Shown one piece after another: positions 44,539 to 53,065 of a stretch of DNA of 64,000 bases. A program made the translations under genes and the position numbers. Positions within the stretch are counted from its first letter, which is position 1, and every line of letters starts with the position of its first letter. Origin of the DNA: Pontibacter sp. G13 (lineage in GTDB: Bacteria > Bacteroidota > Bacteroidia > J057); NCBI RefSeq assembly GCF_031851795.1, contig NZ_CP134696.1:3244501-3308500 (forward strand), given 5' to 3'. A model generated the notes under the pieces. It did no database searches, was not told the DNA's origin, and saw only the letters and a list, made by a program, of their open reading frames with translations.

Positions 44539-44540
44539 AA

Positions 44541-44580
44541 GAAAAAGGCCACCCCAATGATTGAGGTAGCCTTTTTGGTT
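44541..44580. terminator. Bidirectional terminator before envelope-protein gene end
   Basis: AAAAAGGCCACC (44542-44553) and GGTAGCCTTTT (44565-44575) form a long stem with one mismatch and an A/T-run on each side. It is positioned to end the minus-strand gene at 44599. Confidence 0.8.
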
Positions 44581-44598
44581 TTATTGAGAGTCGGAAAA

Positions 44599-46089
44599 TC
44601 AGTCAGAACTATCCAAACGGACCTTGACTACCGAAAACATTTTGCCTCGGTTTTGGACATATACCATGAGTGCTTCTCGGTTGTTGATCTGCTCACAGAA
44701 TCGTGGATAGAATTCATTGCCATACCGATAATCGCTCAATAGCGGCTTGCGGTCTTCAACACTCCCAGTCACACTGATCTTGTTGTAGTAGATATCAAAG
44801 TTTTCGCGACGTGGCTGGTATTCATAGAAAATGAATATCCCTGCAGGCCCAATCGCCGAGAAGTAGGACAAGTTTGCCTGAGACTCCGATTGCTGGGATT
44901 TGTCTACAATTCCATGCCATTCAATGGTTCCGTCACTGGCCACAGATGTCAATATGACATCCTCGTAGTGGTACAGCTCACGGTCGATCCATGCGCCATA
45001 CATATCCCGATAAGACTGGACAGTCACAAAGAAATTCTCGGCAATCAATAGTACCCCTCCATCGGACCGAAGCACAATGCCTTGTTCGGGATCAAGGAAA
45101 AAATTTCGGAGCTCCTTGCCCTTGTTGATCTGATTGTTGGTGAGATACTGTCGGAGGAATGCCTCACTGAATGGATCAGTCGCATCCAGCATGAGCTCTC
45201 CGCTACGGGAAATCTTTTGGAGGACAGTTCCGGCAATCTGGTCGGTACCCCGGTTGGAGTAGAAACCGGCGATGTAGATGTTTTCAGTACGGTCGAGCCT
45301 AAAGGCCAAATCCGTGATGAAGCGATCTCCCAACTCAATCTGAATCTCCTGCATGGACTCCTCCACCACATCGTAGCGATGGATCATATACTTGAAGTCA
45401 TCCGCACTGTTGATTCGGGTATTCACGAAAAATTTGCCGAGCATGAAGACATTGCCTTCATTACTCACGCGAAGACTCCGTACTCGGTACCGGTTGTCAG
45501 GATAATTCAGTGTGATTTCTCCATTGCTCACGTACTCGCCGTACTCATCGAAAAGATAGTACAGCACCTTCTCAGCGCCCTTTCGACTCTGCAAATTCTT
45601 GTAGCAGAGCAATTTGCGCTTGTTGGGGGATAATGTATATTGAAGATCTACCTTCTGCTCCTTTTGATTGGGATAGACTGACAGGATCTCCTTTTCAACC
45701 TCCAACTCTCCTTCTAGACTGTATGCGGTATAAAAGGTCTTGATGACTTTTTCACGGGGAAAATACTCTGAGATGAATATCAGAATCCGGGGTCCGATTA
45801 CCGCCACGAAGTCAATATGTCGTCTCCCATTTTGCTCAAAAACCTGCTCGGTCCACTGTAGCTCAAATTCCTGATCGTATTTGGTCAGAGAATAAAAACG
45901 GGTGGTTCTTCGATTGGTAGGGCCAAGCGTAATCAGTCCCTTGTCCAGTGGAGAGTATTCGAAAAACTCTGGCTGAGGGTCCTTTTTGCCGAAATCCAAA
46001 CGCGAAATAATGTCCTGAGCACTCGCAGGAATCGTCAAGAAGACCATCAGGCAAATGGAGCAGGTCCGAAGTAGTAGGGAGAATGACAT
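44599..46089 (-). CDS. Secreted hypothetical protein, beta-propeller-like
   Basis: The 496-residue protein has a signal peptide (about 1-24, ending PASAQ). The remainder is beta-rich with recurrent segments such as GLITLGPTNRR, VIGPRILIFISEYF, NVFMLGKFFV and NIYIAGFYSN, a pattern that suggests a six- or seven-bladed propeller. No family is recognised and no T9SS sorting domain or PKD domain is seen. A small membrane protein gene lies only 10 bp upstream on the same strand, so the two are co-transcribed and may act together at the envelope. Confidence 0.65.
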   Translation of the reverse strand: MSFSLLLRTCSICLMVFLTIPASAQDIISRLDFGKKDPQPEFFEYSPLDKGLITLGPTNRRTTRFYSLTKYDQEFELQWTEQVFEQNGRRHIDFVAVIGPRILIFISEYFPREKVIKTFYTAYSLEGELEVEKEILSVYPNQKEQKVDLQYTLSPNKRKLLCYKNLQSRKGAEKVLYYLFDEYGEYVSNGEITLNYPDNRYRVRSLRVSNEGNVFMLGKFFVNTRINSADDFKYMIHRYDVVEESMQEIQIELGDRFITDLAFRLDRTENIYIAGFYSNRGTDQIAGTVLQKISRSGELMLDATDPFSEAFLRQYLTNNQINKGKELRNFFLDPEQGIVLRSDGGVLLIAENFFVTVQSYRDMYGAWIDRELYHYEDVILTSVASDGTIEWHGIVDKSQQSESQANLSYFSAIGPAGIFIFYEYQPRRENFDIYYNKISVTGSVEDRKPLLSDYRYGNEFYPRFCEQINNREALMVYVQNRGKMFSVVKVRLDSSD

Positions 46090-46099
46090 GGTGTTGGGG

Positions 46100-46324
46100 T
46101 TATTTGTTCATCAGGATGCGCATGGACCTGACCAGTCGAAAGATCCCGTACGCAAGTAACAATACGCCCGCGAAGGCATTGAGGGTATGTTCGTAGTTGA
46201 GAATGTGATCGTATTCTGTGCTTGGAATGATGAGGAATCTTCCTTTGATCAAGAACAAGGACAGAGTAATGAATAATACGCTCATGACCATCCCGACTAC
46301 TGCGAATATCTTGCTTGTGTCCAT
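46100..46324 (-). CDS. Small two-helix membrane protein
   Basis: The 74-residue protein is mostly hydrophobic: one helix at about residues 6-26 (FAVVGMVMSVLFITLSLFLI) and another at about 49-67, ending in a basic tail (RLVRSMRILMNK). It starts at a clean ATG, 10 bp upstream of the secreted protein gene. I do not recognise the family; short membrane proteins of this type are common in Bacteroidota. Confidence 0.6.
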   Translation of the reverse strand: MDTSKIFAVVGMVMSVLFITLSLFLIKGRFLIIPSTEYDHILNYEHTLNAFAGVLLLAYGIFRLVRSMRILMNK

Positions 46325-46567
46325 TTTATTTCAATTGTTTGAAAGTTCAAAAACCCATTTATCCATCGTGCAAAATGACTGAATATACGCACGCGAACCT
46401 TCGATACGAGCCCTTCGTACGGGCACAGACGAAGTAGGGTAAACTGCTTCAAATTTGTACATTTTCCGAGAAAAATGTACTAGATACCGCCATCCTCTTT
46501 GGAATTCCCTGATGGAGCATGGCACCTATTACGGATTCAGCTGTCTTTTCCTCAACCCGCATCGCTC

Positions 46568-48559
46568 ATGAAATACTTATTGACAACCAGTCTGATCTGC
46601 TGTTTGATATACCAAACAGCACGGGCCCAATTCTCCTTTACACAGACTTACGGAGGCACTGGAAATGAACAGGCTAGCTACGTATTGGAAACCCAACAGG
46701 GGGGCTACCTCATGGCTACCAACACCTACTCATTCGGAGCTGGCCAAAGCGATGTATGGGCAATCAGGACCGACCAAAATGGCCATATCATCTGGAAACA
46801 GCTGATAGGATCAGAAGGCCAAGACTGGGTGCACCATGTTCTGGAAACCCGAGATGGAAACTTTGTGTTTTCCGGATATACGCGTACCGCGGATCGCAGT
46901 GAAAGCAATGCATGGATTTTCTCACTGGACCGGCATGGAGACATGATGTGGGAGCATACTTACGGCTCCGAGGAGGAAAAAGACGAAATCCGGTCTGTGA
47001 TCCAAACTCGTGATGGAGGATTTGCAGCAGTAGGCTATCTGGGCACTGGCAAAAAGGACAATCCCGATATGTGGTTGCTCCGCCTCAATGCTGTGGGCGA
47101 CCTCCTTTGGGAAAAATCCTACGGTGGAAAAGTCCCCGAAAAAGCGAACTGTATCGTTGAGACCCAAGACGAGGGATTCGTGATTGGCGGATACCAACAG
47201 TTGGATAATATGTACAAGGCCGATATGGTCTTGTTCAAAGTAAATCGAAAGGGCAAAGGGATCTGGAAAGAGTTCTATCGCGCCCCTGGGAATGGTTCAA
47301 TCGAAGCTGTGGCCGAGATGCCTAATGGCAATCTGGTATTGGGAGGTTGGGCCTATCTCGACTCTAGCCATGTCGTCAATGCTTCCATCCAAATGGCACA
47401 ACCCAACGGCAAAATCATCTGGGAAGCCACTCCCGGAGGCTCAGGAAAAGATGTGGTGTATGACATCTCTGTCGATGAACGAGGCATCATCACCTGTGCT
47501 GGCTCTACGCAACAGCTTGAATCGAAAACTGACGCATGGGTCTTTCAGCTCAATCCCGGTGGAACACTCGTCTGGGAAACCAAAAGCGCAAGGCCAGATC
47601 ACGATTGGGTACGCAGCATCGGAGGAACGGTAGATGGAGGCTTTGTCATGGCAGGAGGCACCCGATTGGGAGGCGAAGGCGGTACGGAAGTATGGCTGGT
47701 GAAGACCGATCCCATGGGAAGATTCATCGGGCACGAAGAAAGCGGAGAGGCCGATTGGACCAACACGAATCCCGAGACACCCTTCGACCCGAATGTTGAT
47801 CCCTTCAAGCCCAATCTCTACATGTTGTCGGTGGGCGTGTCCAATTATCTGAATGAGCCTGTGGATCTATTCTTTGCGCACTCGGATGCACAGGACATAG
47901 CCAACAAGTGGAAGACCATGCAGGGCTCTCTCTTCGGCAAGGTAGAGGCCAAAGTTCTCACCAATGAAGAAGCGACCTTGGTCAATGTCAAAAAAGCCAT
48001 CGGCTGGTTGGAGCGAGAAGCTACCCAAAAGGATCTGATCATCATGTTCATCTCCTCACATGGCGCACTCGACCACAAGGGCAATCTCTATATCCTCCCG
48101 ACTGATTTCGATTCCGATGACTTGTTTGCCACGGCACTCAATATTCAGGATTTGACGGGGGGAATCAATGGGACGCCTTCCAAGAAATTGATTTTTCTCG
48201 ATGCCTGCCATTCCGGACAATCCGGGTTCGATCTGATGGGGTCTGCGGGGATCAAGGCTGCAAATCTCAATCAGGCAGTCGAGGAACTCATGGAAAGTGA
48301 ACCGGGCGTAACCGTAGTAACTTCTTCTAGTGGCAAGGAATTCTCCTACGAAAATCCCAAATGGGGCCACGGAGCATTTACGATGGCGATGCTTGAGGGC
48401 TTGAATGGGGCAGCCGACTACAATCGGGACCAAGTGGTGAAATTGACCGAGCTCAACCTCTATATCACAGAGCGCGTCAAGGATCTCACCAAGGGTCTTC
48501 AGCATCCATTCATGCCGCTGAATCTCTTTGGGGACATCCCGCTGTTCATCCTGAAATAA
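46568..48559 (+). CDS. Secreted caspase-family (C14) protein with N-terminal propeller repeats
   Basis: The start at 46568 gives 663 residues and a signal peptide (MKYLLTTSLICCLIYQ, cleavage after ARAQ); a frame open to 46499 is not signal-like. Residues about 25-400 are propeller-like repeats (FTQTYGGTGNEQASYVLET, DVWAIRTDQNGHIIWKQ, with later copies). Residues about 420-663 form a caspase/metacaspase-like peptidase with catalytic His498 in ISSHGALD and Cys547 in LDACHSGQSG, the His-Cys dyad of clan CD proteases. PorU, encoded at 56722-61653, also belongs to clan CD. A strong terminator follows. Exported location is inferred from the signal peptide; substrate and activation are unknown. Confidence 0.9.
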   Translation: MKYLLTTSLICCLIYQTARAQFSFTQTYGGTGNEQASYVLETQQGGYLMATNTYSFGAGQSDVWAIRTDQNGHIIWKQLIGSEGQDWVHHVLETRDGNFVFSGYTRTADRSESNAWIFSLDRHGDMMWEHTYGSEEEKDEIRSVIQTRDGGFAAVGYLGTGKKDNPDMWLLRLNAVGDLLWEKSYGGKVPEKANCIVETQDEGFVIGGYQQLDNMYKADMVLFKVNRKGKGIWKEFYRAPGNGSIEAVAEMPNGNLVLGGWAYLDSSHVVNASIQMAQPNGKIIWEATPGGSGKDVVYDISVDERGIITCAGSTQQLESKTDAWVFQLNPGGTLVWETKSARPDHDWVRSIGGTVDGGFVMAGGTRLGGEGGTEVWLVKTDPMGRFIGHEESGEADWTNTNPETPFDPNVDPFKPNLYMLSVGVSNYLNEPVDLFFAHSDAQDIANKWKTMQGSLFGKVEAKVLTNEEATLVNVKKAIGWLEREATQKDLIIMFISSHGALDHKGNLYILPTDFDSDDLFATALNIQDLTGGINGTPSKKLIFLDACHSGQSGFDLMGSAGIKAANLNQAVEELMESEPGVTVVTSSSGKEFSYENPKWGHGAFTMAMLEGLNGAADYNRDQVVKLTELNLYITERVKDLTKGLQHPFMPLNLFGDIPLFILK

Positions 48560-48581
48560 TCGACAAGATATAGCTTCCAAG

Positions 48582-48610
48582 CGGCCATCTGGTGATCAGG
48601 TGGCCGTTTT
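48582..48610 (+). terminator. Terminator after caspase gene
   Basis: CGGCCATCTG-GTGAT-CAGGTGGCCG (48582-48606) forms a 10-bp stem including one G-U pair, followed by TTTT. Confidence 0.85.
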
Positions 48611-48626
48611 GCGTTGGGGAGATTGC

Positions 48627-48792
48627 AAAAGGTGCGGCTGGAAGGTGTGGCGTGAAGGGCCTGGAAGGTGAGGCGCAGCCGAAGTCTCGGAGCATCGCGG
48701 AGAGACCGAGCGTCAGCGAGCCTGCAAGGGCCTGACCCGGCGACTCCTCTGCAAAGTGAGGAATCGATGGCCAAGCTCGCCGGGGCACGCCC
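48627..48792 (-). repeat. Dispersed GC-rich intergenic repeat, copy B
   Basis: Read on the minus strand it begins GGGCGTGCCCCGGCGAGCTT and contains GGCTGCGCCTCACCTTCC. The latter sits inside a 25-base stretch identical to copy C (56465-56649). The copy ends CAGCCGCACCTTTTGC. Copy A (9506-9675) shares the two ends. It lies between the terminators of the converging caspase and FTCD genes and has no coding frame in common with the other copies. Confidence 0.72.
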
Positions 48793-48800
48793 AAATCCTC

Positions 48801-48841
48801 CCAAAAACAAGGGGCCAACTTCCTATCTGAAGCTGGCCCCT
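48801..48841 (-). terminator. Terminator after FTCD gene
   Basis: On the minus strand AGGGGCCAGCTTC and GAAGTTGGCCCCT (48810-48841) form a 13-bp stem with a single G-U pair; GTTTTT follows. Confidence 0.9.
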
Positions 48842-48864
48842 ATTTTATATGTATTCAGGATGGA

Positions 48865-50544
48865 TTACATCTTGCTGCGAACGATCTCCATGATCTCGCC
48901 GGATAGCTTGGTAGATGATTCCACGAGGTTTTTGACTTTCGAAGCCATCTCGTTGCAGAACACCTGATCTTCGATTCCGCCGAGGTTGATCTCGACATTC
49001 AGACCTGCTCCCTGAACGGCAGTATGGGTACAAAGCGCCCCTACACCGGCGTCCGTGATGGAGTTGGGATTACCTTCAGCCGCCATCGCCTTGAGGAGGT
49101 CGTAGGATTTCATCGCTGTCTCCATGACGCGGAAAGGCACGAGAGCTGCGTATTTGGAGGCATCCTCAATCGCTTGTTTGCGAGCAGCTTGATCAGCTTC
49201 GCTTTTCTTGGGCAATTTGAAGGCTTCCATGACCTTGTTGAATGCCGCGGTATCCTCATTGACGAGGAAAAGCAATTCATCCTTCAATTGCTGACCTTGG
49301 ATCGCGTAGGGGTTGAATTCTGCGGTGCGGTGGTCCCATCCACGCTTGTTGCCAGATAGATTGGCTACCATTGCGCCGAGAGAGGCACCCAAAGCGCCCA
49401 CCAATGCTGCCACAGATCCGCCACCCGGAGCGGGAGCATCAGAGGCGAGCAGATTGTTGAACTCTCGCTGATCGAGGTCTGTCAACTGACGCTCTTCGGA
49501 TTCCAATTGATACTCGATGACCTTTTTCTTGGGATCAAATGGTCCCAATTCATCCAGTCCCATGGATTTCACGGCGATCAAGATCAGATCCTCTTCGGAC
49601 ACTCCCAACGAAACCCCTTGTTGCTGGAGGAAATAATATCCCGCATCTACGAGGCATTTCTTGGGCACGAGTCCCACCAATTCAGATCCCGTAACACGCA
49701 GGCCACGATGGTTGGCGGATTTGCGGGTTTCCTCGAATACCACATGCAGCGGGGAATCATTCAGATTGGTGAGGTTGGCGGAAACCTGAGCGACTCCATA
49801 CTCCTCGACAAACCAGCCAATGGCCTTGACAGATTTACAGGCACCTGCTTCGCGCACTGGATTGCCGTCAGCGTCGAGCACCTTTTTTCCCCAAGGCGTT
49901 CCATCCTCTGTTTTGAGGCGTCCCTTTTCCCGAATGTCGAAAGCCACGGAATTGGCGCGACGAACGGATTGGGTATTGAGGTTGACATTGTAGGCCACGA
50001 GGAAATCGCGAACTCCGATGACCGTCTGTCCTGCCTTGGCGTGGAATTCTTGAGGCCCGTAATCAGGCTTCCACTCCTCTTGGTAGATTTTGTCAGCAAA
50101 TCCCTCGTATTCACCTGCACGAATCACGGCCAAGTTTTGGCGCTTTGGCGTTTGGGCTGCCTGCTCGTAGAGGTAAATCGGGATGTTCAATTCCTTGCCT
50201 ACACGCTCAGCAAGCTTGTGGGCGTACTTGACCGCTTCTTCCGCGGAGATACCGGAGATAGGAACCAATGGACACACGTCAGTCGCTCCCATGCGAGGGT
50301 GAGTTCCCGTATGCTTGCGCATATCGATCACTTCGGAAGCTTTCTTGATGGCCTGGAAAGCCGCTTCGATGACGGCCTCTGGATCGCCGACAAATGTAAC
50401 GACCGTACGGTTGGTTGAGGCTCCGGGATCAACATCGAGCAATTTGGCTCCTTCCACCGCTTCGATGACATCGGTGATCTGCTTGATCACGCCCATGTCA
50501 CGGCCTTCAGAAAAATTGGGGATACACTCGAGAATCGGTTTCAT
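48865..50544 (-). CDS. ftcD: Bifunctional glutamate formimidoyltransferase / formimidoyl-THF cyclodeaminase
   Basis: The start at 50544 (MKPILECIPNFSEGRD) gives 559 residues; an extension to 50586 is not family-like. The N-terminal formimidoyltransferase domain (about 1-330) has CIPNFSEGRD, DVDPGASTNRTVVTF and HTGTHPRMGATDVCP, and transfers the formimino group of formiminoglutamate to tetrahydrofolate. The C-terminal cyclodeaminase (about 355-559, with APAPGGGSVAALVGALG) releases ammonia to give 5,10-methenyl-THF. The fused protein is typical of animals and some bacteria. It serves histidine catabolism and feeds the one-carbon folate pool. purL lies directly upstream, separated by a hairpin. 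Confidence 0.95.
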   Translation of the reverse strand: MKPILECIPNFSEGRDMGVIKQITDVIEAVEGAKLLDVDPGASTNRTVVTFVGDPEAVIEAAFQAIKKASEVIDMRKHTGTHPRMGATDVCPLVPISGISAEEAVKYAHKLAERVGKELNIPIYLYEQAAQTPKRQNLAVIRAGEYEGFADKIYQEEWKPDYGPQEFHAKAGQTVIGVRDFLVAYNVNLNTQSVRRANSVAFDIREKGRLKTEDGTPWGKKVLDADGNPVREAGACKSVKAIGWFVEEYGVAQVSANLTNLNDSPLHVVFEETRKSANHRGLRVTGSELVGLVPKKCLVDAGYYFLQQQGVSLGVSEEDLILIAVKSMGLDELGPFDPKKKVIEYQLESEERQLTDLDQREFNNLLASDAPAPGGGSVAALVGALGASLGAMVANLSGNKRGWDHRTAEFNPYAIQGQQLKDELLFLVNEDTAAFNKVMEAFKLPKKSEADQAARKQAIEDASKYAALVPFRVMETAMKSYDLLKAMAAEGNPNSITDAGVGALCTHTAVQGAGLNVEINLGGIEDQVFCNEMASKVKNLVESSTKLSGEIMEIVRSKM

Positions 50545-50573
50545 ACACGTGGGTTTCGGGTTTTGGCGAATAG

Positions 50574-50613
50574 TAAAACGGGCCACCAGTCTCCGAAGAT
50601 GACTGGCAGCCCG
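50574..50613 (-). terminator. Hairpin between purL and FTCD
   Basis: CGGGCTGCCAGTC and GACTGGTGGCCCG (minus strand, 50579-50613) form a 13-bp stem with one mismatch, followed by TTTTA. Only 29 bp remain before the FTCD ATG, so FTCD expression probably depends on read-through or a promoter overlapping this hairpin. Confidence 0.82.
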
Positions 50614-50635
50614 ATATGTATGCTAAGGCAATGGC

Positions 50636-52858
50636 TTATTTGGCGAACAAGACGTTTTCCAAGGCATTGTCATAGATCTCTTTCAATCCTTCGATGGTTC
50701 CGAGGGAATCTCCATCTAGTACTGCATCAGCACCTGCGACTTGACCGATATTCAGGCAAGATACATTGGAAGCTGCCATGTGCGCTTCAAATGCTTCGCG
50801 TTGCTCAGCATTTACAGAAACGACCACGCGGCCACCTGCTTCGCCATACAAGAAGGCATCCACACGCATTCCTTCTGGTGCTTGGATAGAGAATCCTTTT
50901 CCGCTAGTAAAGGAAGACTCCAAGAGGGATACAACCAGACCTCCATCGGAAATATCGTGTGCAGACTGAATCAACTTTCCTCCGATCAATTCCAATACCA
51001 CTTTCTGTAGCGCCAGTTCCTCATCGAGATCGATGTAAGGAGCAGGGCTATGAGAGACATTGTGGTAGCGGTACACATACTCGGAGCAAGCGATATCTTC
51101 CACATTGTTTCCAAGCAGATACAAGGCATCGCCTTCTTGCTTGAAGTTCATGGACATGGAGGAAGTCTCAGGCTGCTCAATCGTTCCCACCATACCGATC
51201 ATTGGAGTCGGGTAGATAGGACCAGTTTCAGACTGATTGTACAAGCTGACATTACCACCGGTGATCGGCGTGTCGAACTTGCGGCAAGCATCTCCCATTC
51301 CCTTGATCGCTTGAGCAAACTGGAAGTACACTTCCGGATCGTATGGGTTACCGAAGTTCAGGCAGTTGGTCACACCCAATGGTGTACCTCCTGCACAGAC
51401 GATATTCCGTGCTGACTCGGACACTGCGTGAGCAGCTCCTTTTTCAGGATTGGAATAGACGAATCTTGAGTTACAGTCAGAAGTTACCACCAATCCAACT
51501 TCTTTGCCTTTGATGCGCACGATAGCGGCATCAGAAGGCGCATTGGTGGTCATATTGGCGGTACCGACCATGGAATCGTACTGCTCAGTCACCCAGCGCT
51601 TGGAAGCAATGGTAGGCTGAGAAAGCAAGAATTCCACGACTTTGGCGTGATGGGTCGGTACTGGAATTTGATCTGGATCAAAAGCGCGGATCTGCTCGAA
51701 GTAAGCAGGCTCCTTTTGCTCACGGGTGTAAACAGGAGCACCGCCTCCCAAAACGAGGGATTGAGCAGGTACTTCAGCGACTACTTCACCGTGGAAGTGG
51801 TAGCGCAGTACTTCTTCCTCGATCACTTCGCCGATCTGTGCGCAATTGAGGTCCCATTTTTCGAAGATATCCAAGACAGGTTTCTCATTGCCTTTTTCGA
51901 CGATGAACAGCATCCGCTCTTGGGACTCGGAAAGGAGGATTTCAAACGGCACCATGTCGTCCTGACGCATAGGCACTTTATCGAGCCATACGTTCATCCC
52001 GACATTTCCTTTGGCAGCGGTTTCGCTGGTTGCACAGGTGATCCCTGCGGCACCCATATCTTGAACCCCGACAACTACGCCGGTTTCAAGTGCCTCCAAA
52101 GTGGCTTCGAGGAGCAATTTTTCCGTGAAGGGGTCACCCACCTGTACGGAAGGCAATTTCTCCTCGGACTCGTCAGAGATATCTTCAGAAGCGAAAGTGG
52201 CTCCGTGGATTCCGTCTTTACCGGTCGAAGATCCCACGATGAATACGGGGTTTCCGATTCCGGCGGCGGTAGCGGTCGCGGATTTGCCACGCTCAACGAT
52301 GCCTACGGACATCGCATTGACGAGTGGGTTGATGTTGTAGCAGGAATCGAAGGTAACGTCTCCAGCTACGGTTGGTACCCCAAAGGCATTTCCGTAATCG
52401 CCAATACCCTTGACAACTCCTTTGATAAGGTGGCGAGTTTTGGGGATATCCAAAGCGCCAAATCGAAGGGAGTCAAGCGCAGCGATGGGACGAGCGCCCA
52501 TGCTGAAAATATCACGGTGAATCCCCCCTACGCCAGTAGCCGCACCTTGGTAAGGCTCAATCGCGGAAGGGTGATTGTGAGATTCCATTTTGAAGGCTAC
52601 GGCAAGATCGTGGCCAATATCCATGAGACCGGCACCTTCCTCACCCGCACCTGCCAGCACTTTCTCACCTTTGCTAGGCAAGGTTTTCAGCTGGAGAATG
52701 GAGTTTTTGTAGGAACAGTGTTCACTCCACATCACGGAGTAAACGCTCAACTCTGTGAAGTTGGGGTTCCGACCCAATATCTCGATGATCTGATTGTATT
52801 CCTCTGGCAGCAATCCCAGTTGCTCTGCTACCGACAACGTAACGGCAGGTGTGGACAT
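50636..52858 (-). CDS. purL: Phosphoribosylformylglycinamidine synthase subunit PurL
   Basis: This 740-residue small-type PurL catalyses the fourth step of purine synthesis, ATP-dependent amidation of FGAR to FGAM, and works with PurQ and PurS subunits for ammonia delivery. The sequence shows SVMWSEHCSYKNS, MESHNHPSAIEPYQGAATGVGG, and later VGVQDMGAAGITCATSE and ITGGNVSLYNQSE blocks. The length (about 740) is that of the PurQ/PurS-dependent form and not the 1300-residue single-chain enzyme. Neither PurQ nor PurS is in the window. A TATATTTG box (TAnnTTTG) lies 67 bp upstream of the ATG. Confidence 0.96.
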   Translation of the reverse strand: MSTPAVTLSVAEQLGLLPEEYNQIIEILGRNPNFTELSVYSVMWSEHCSYKNSILQLKTLPSKGEKVLAGAGEEGAGLMDIGHDLAVAFKMESHNHPSAIEPYQGAATGVGGIHRDIFSMGARPIAALDSLRFGALDIPKTRHLIKGVVKGIGDYGNAFGVPTVAGDVTFDSCYNINPLVNAMSVGIVERGKSATATAAGIGNPVFIVGSSTGKDGIHGATFASEDISDESEEKLPSVQVGDPFTEKLLLEATLEALETGVVVGVQDMGAAGITCATSETAAKGNVGMNVWLDKVPMRQDDMVPFEILLSESQERMLFIVEKGNEKPVLDIFEKWDLNCAQIGEVIEEEVLRYHFHGEVVAEVPAQSLVLGGGAPVYTREQKEPAYFEQIRAFDPDQIPVPTHHAKVVEFLLSQPTIASKRWVTEQYDSMVGTANMTTNAPSDAAIVRIKGKEVGLVVTSDCNSRFVYSNPEKGAAHAVSESARNIVCAGGTPLGVTNCLNFGNPYDPEVYFQFAQAIKGMGDACRKFDTPITGGNVSLYNQSETGPIYPTPMIGMVGTIEQPETSSMSMNFKQEGDALYLLGNNVEDIACSEYVYRYHNVSHSPAPYIDLDEELALQKVVLELIGGKLIQSAHDISDGGLVVSLLESSFTSGKGFSIQAPEGMRVDAFLYGEAGGRVVVSVNAEQREAFEAHMAASNVSCLNIGQVAGADAVLDGDSLGTIEGLKEIYDNALENVLFAK

Positions 52859-52924
52859 GTGTGATCGATATTTCTGGTTTTCACCTGACTATCAAAGCCC
52901 ATCGGCTCCGGTAGAATGAAAGCG

Positions 52925-52932
52925 CAAATATA
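52925..52932 (-). promoter_or_regulatory. Possible purL -7 box
   Basis: On the minus strand TATATTTG matches TAnnTTTG exactly and would give a leader of roughly 55-60 nt, but no TTG is found 19-21 bp upstream. Confidence 0.4.
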
Positions 52933-53010
52933 GAGAAAAAAAGCAGCAGGTCGTTTAGGTTTTCCATCCAACCTGCAAAAAGGTCCCAAAGACGTTTGAA
53001 AGGATAATAA

Positions 53011-53040
53011 ACAAAATAGCCCCCGAAGAAATCGGAGGCC
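53011..53040 (-). terminator. Terminator after selD
   Basis: On the minus strand GCCTCCGA-TTTCT-TCGGGGGC forms an 8-bp stem with one mismatch, followed by TATTTTGTTT. Confidence 0.7.
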
Positions 53041-53065
53041 ATAAGGAAAGATATTTAGGAAAAGA

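Noticed and set aside
51647-52864. A 405-residue frame antisense to purL
   Set aside because: It lies opposite conserved purL motifs and has no family similarity.
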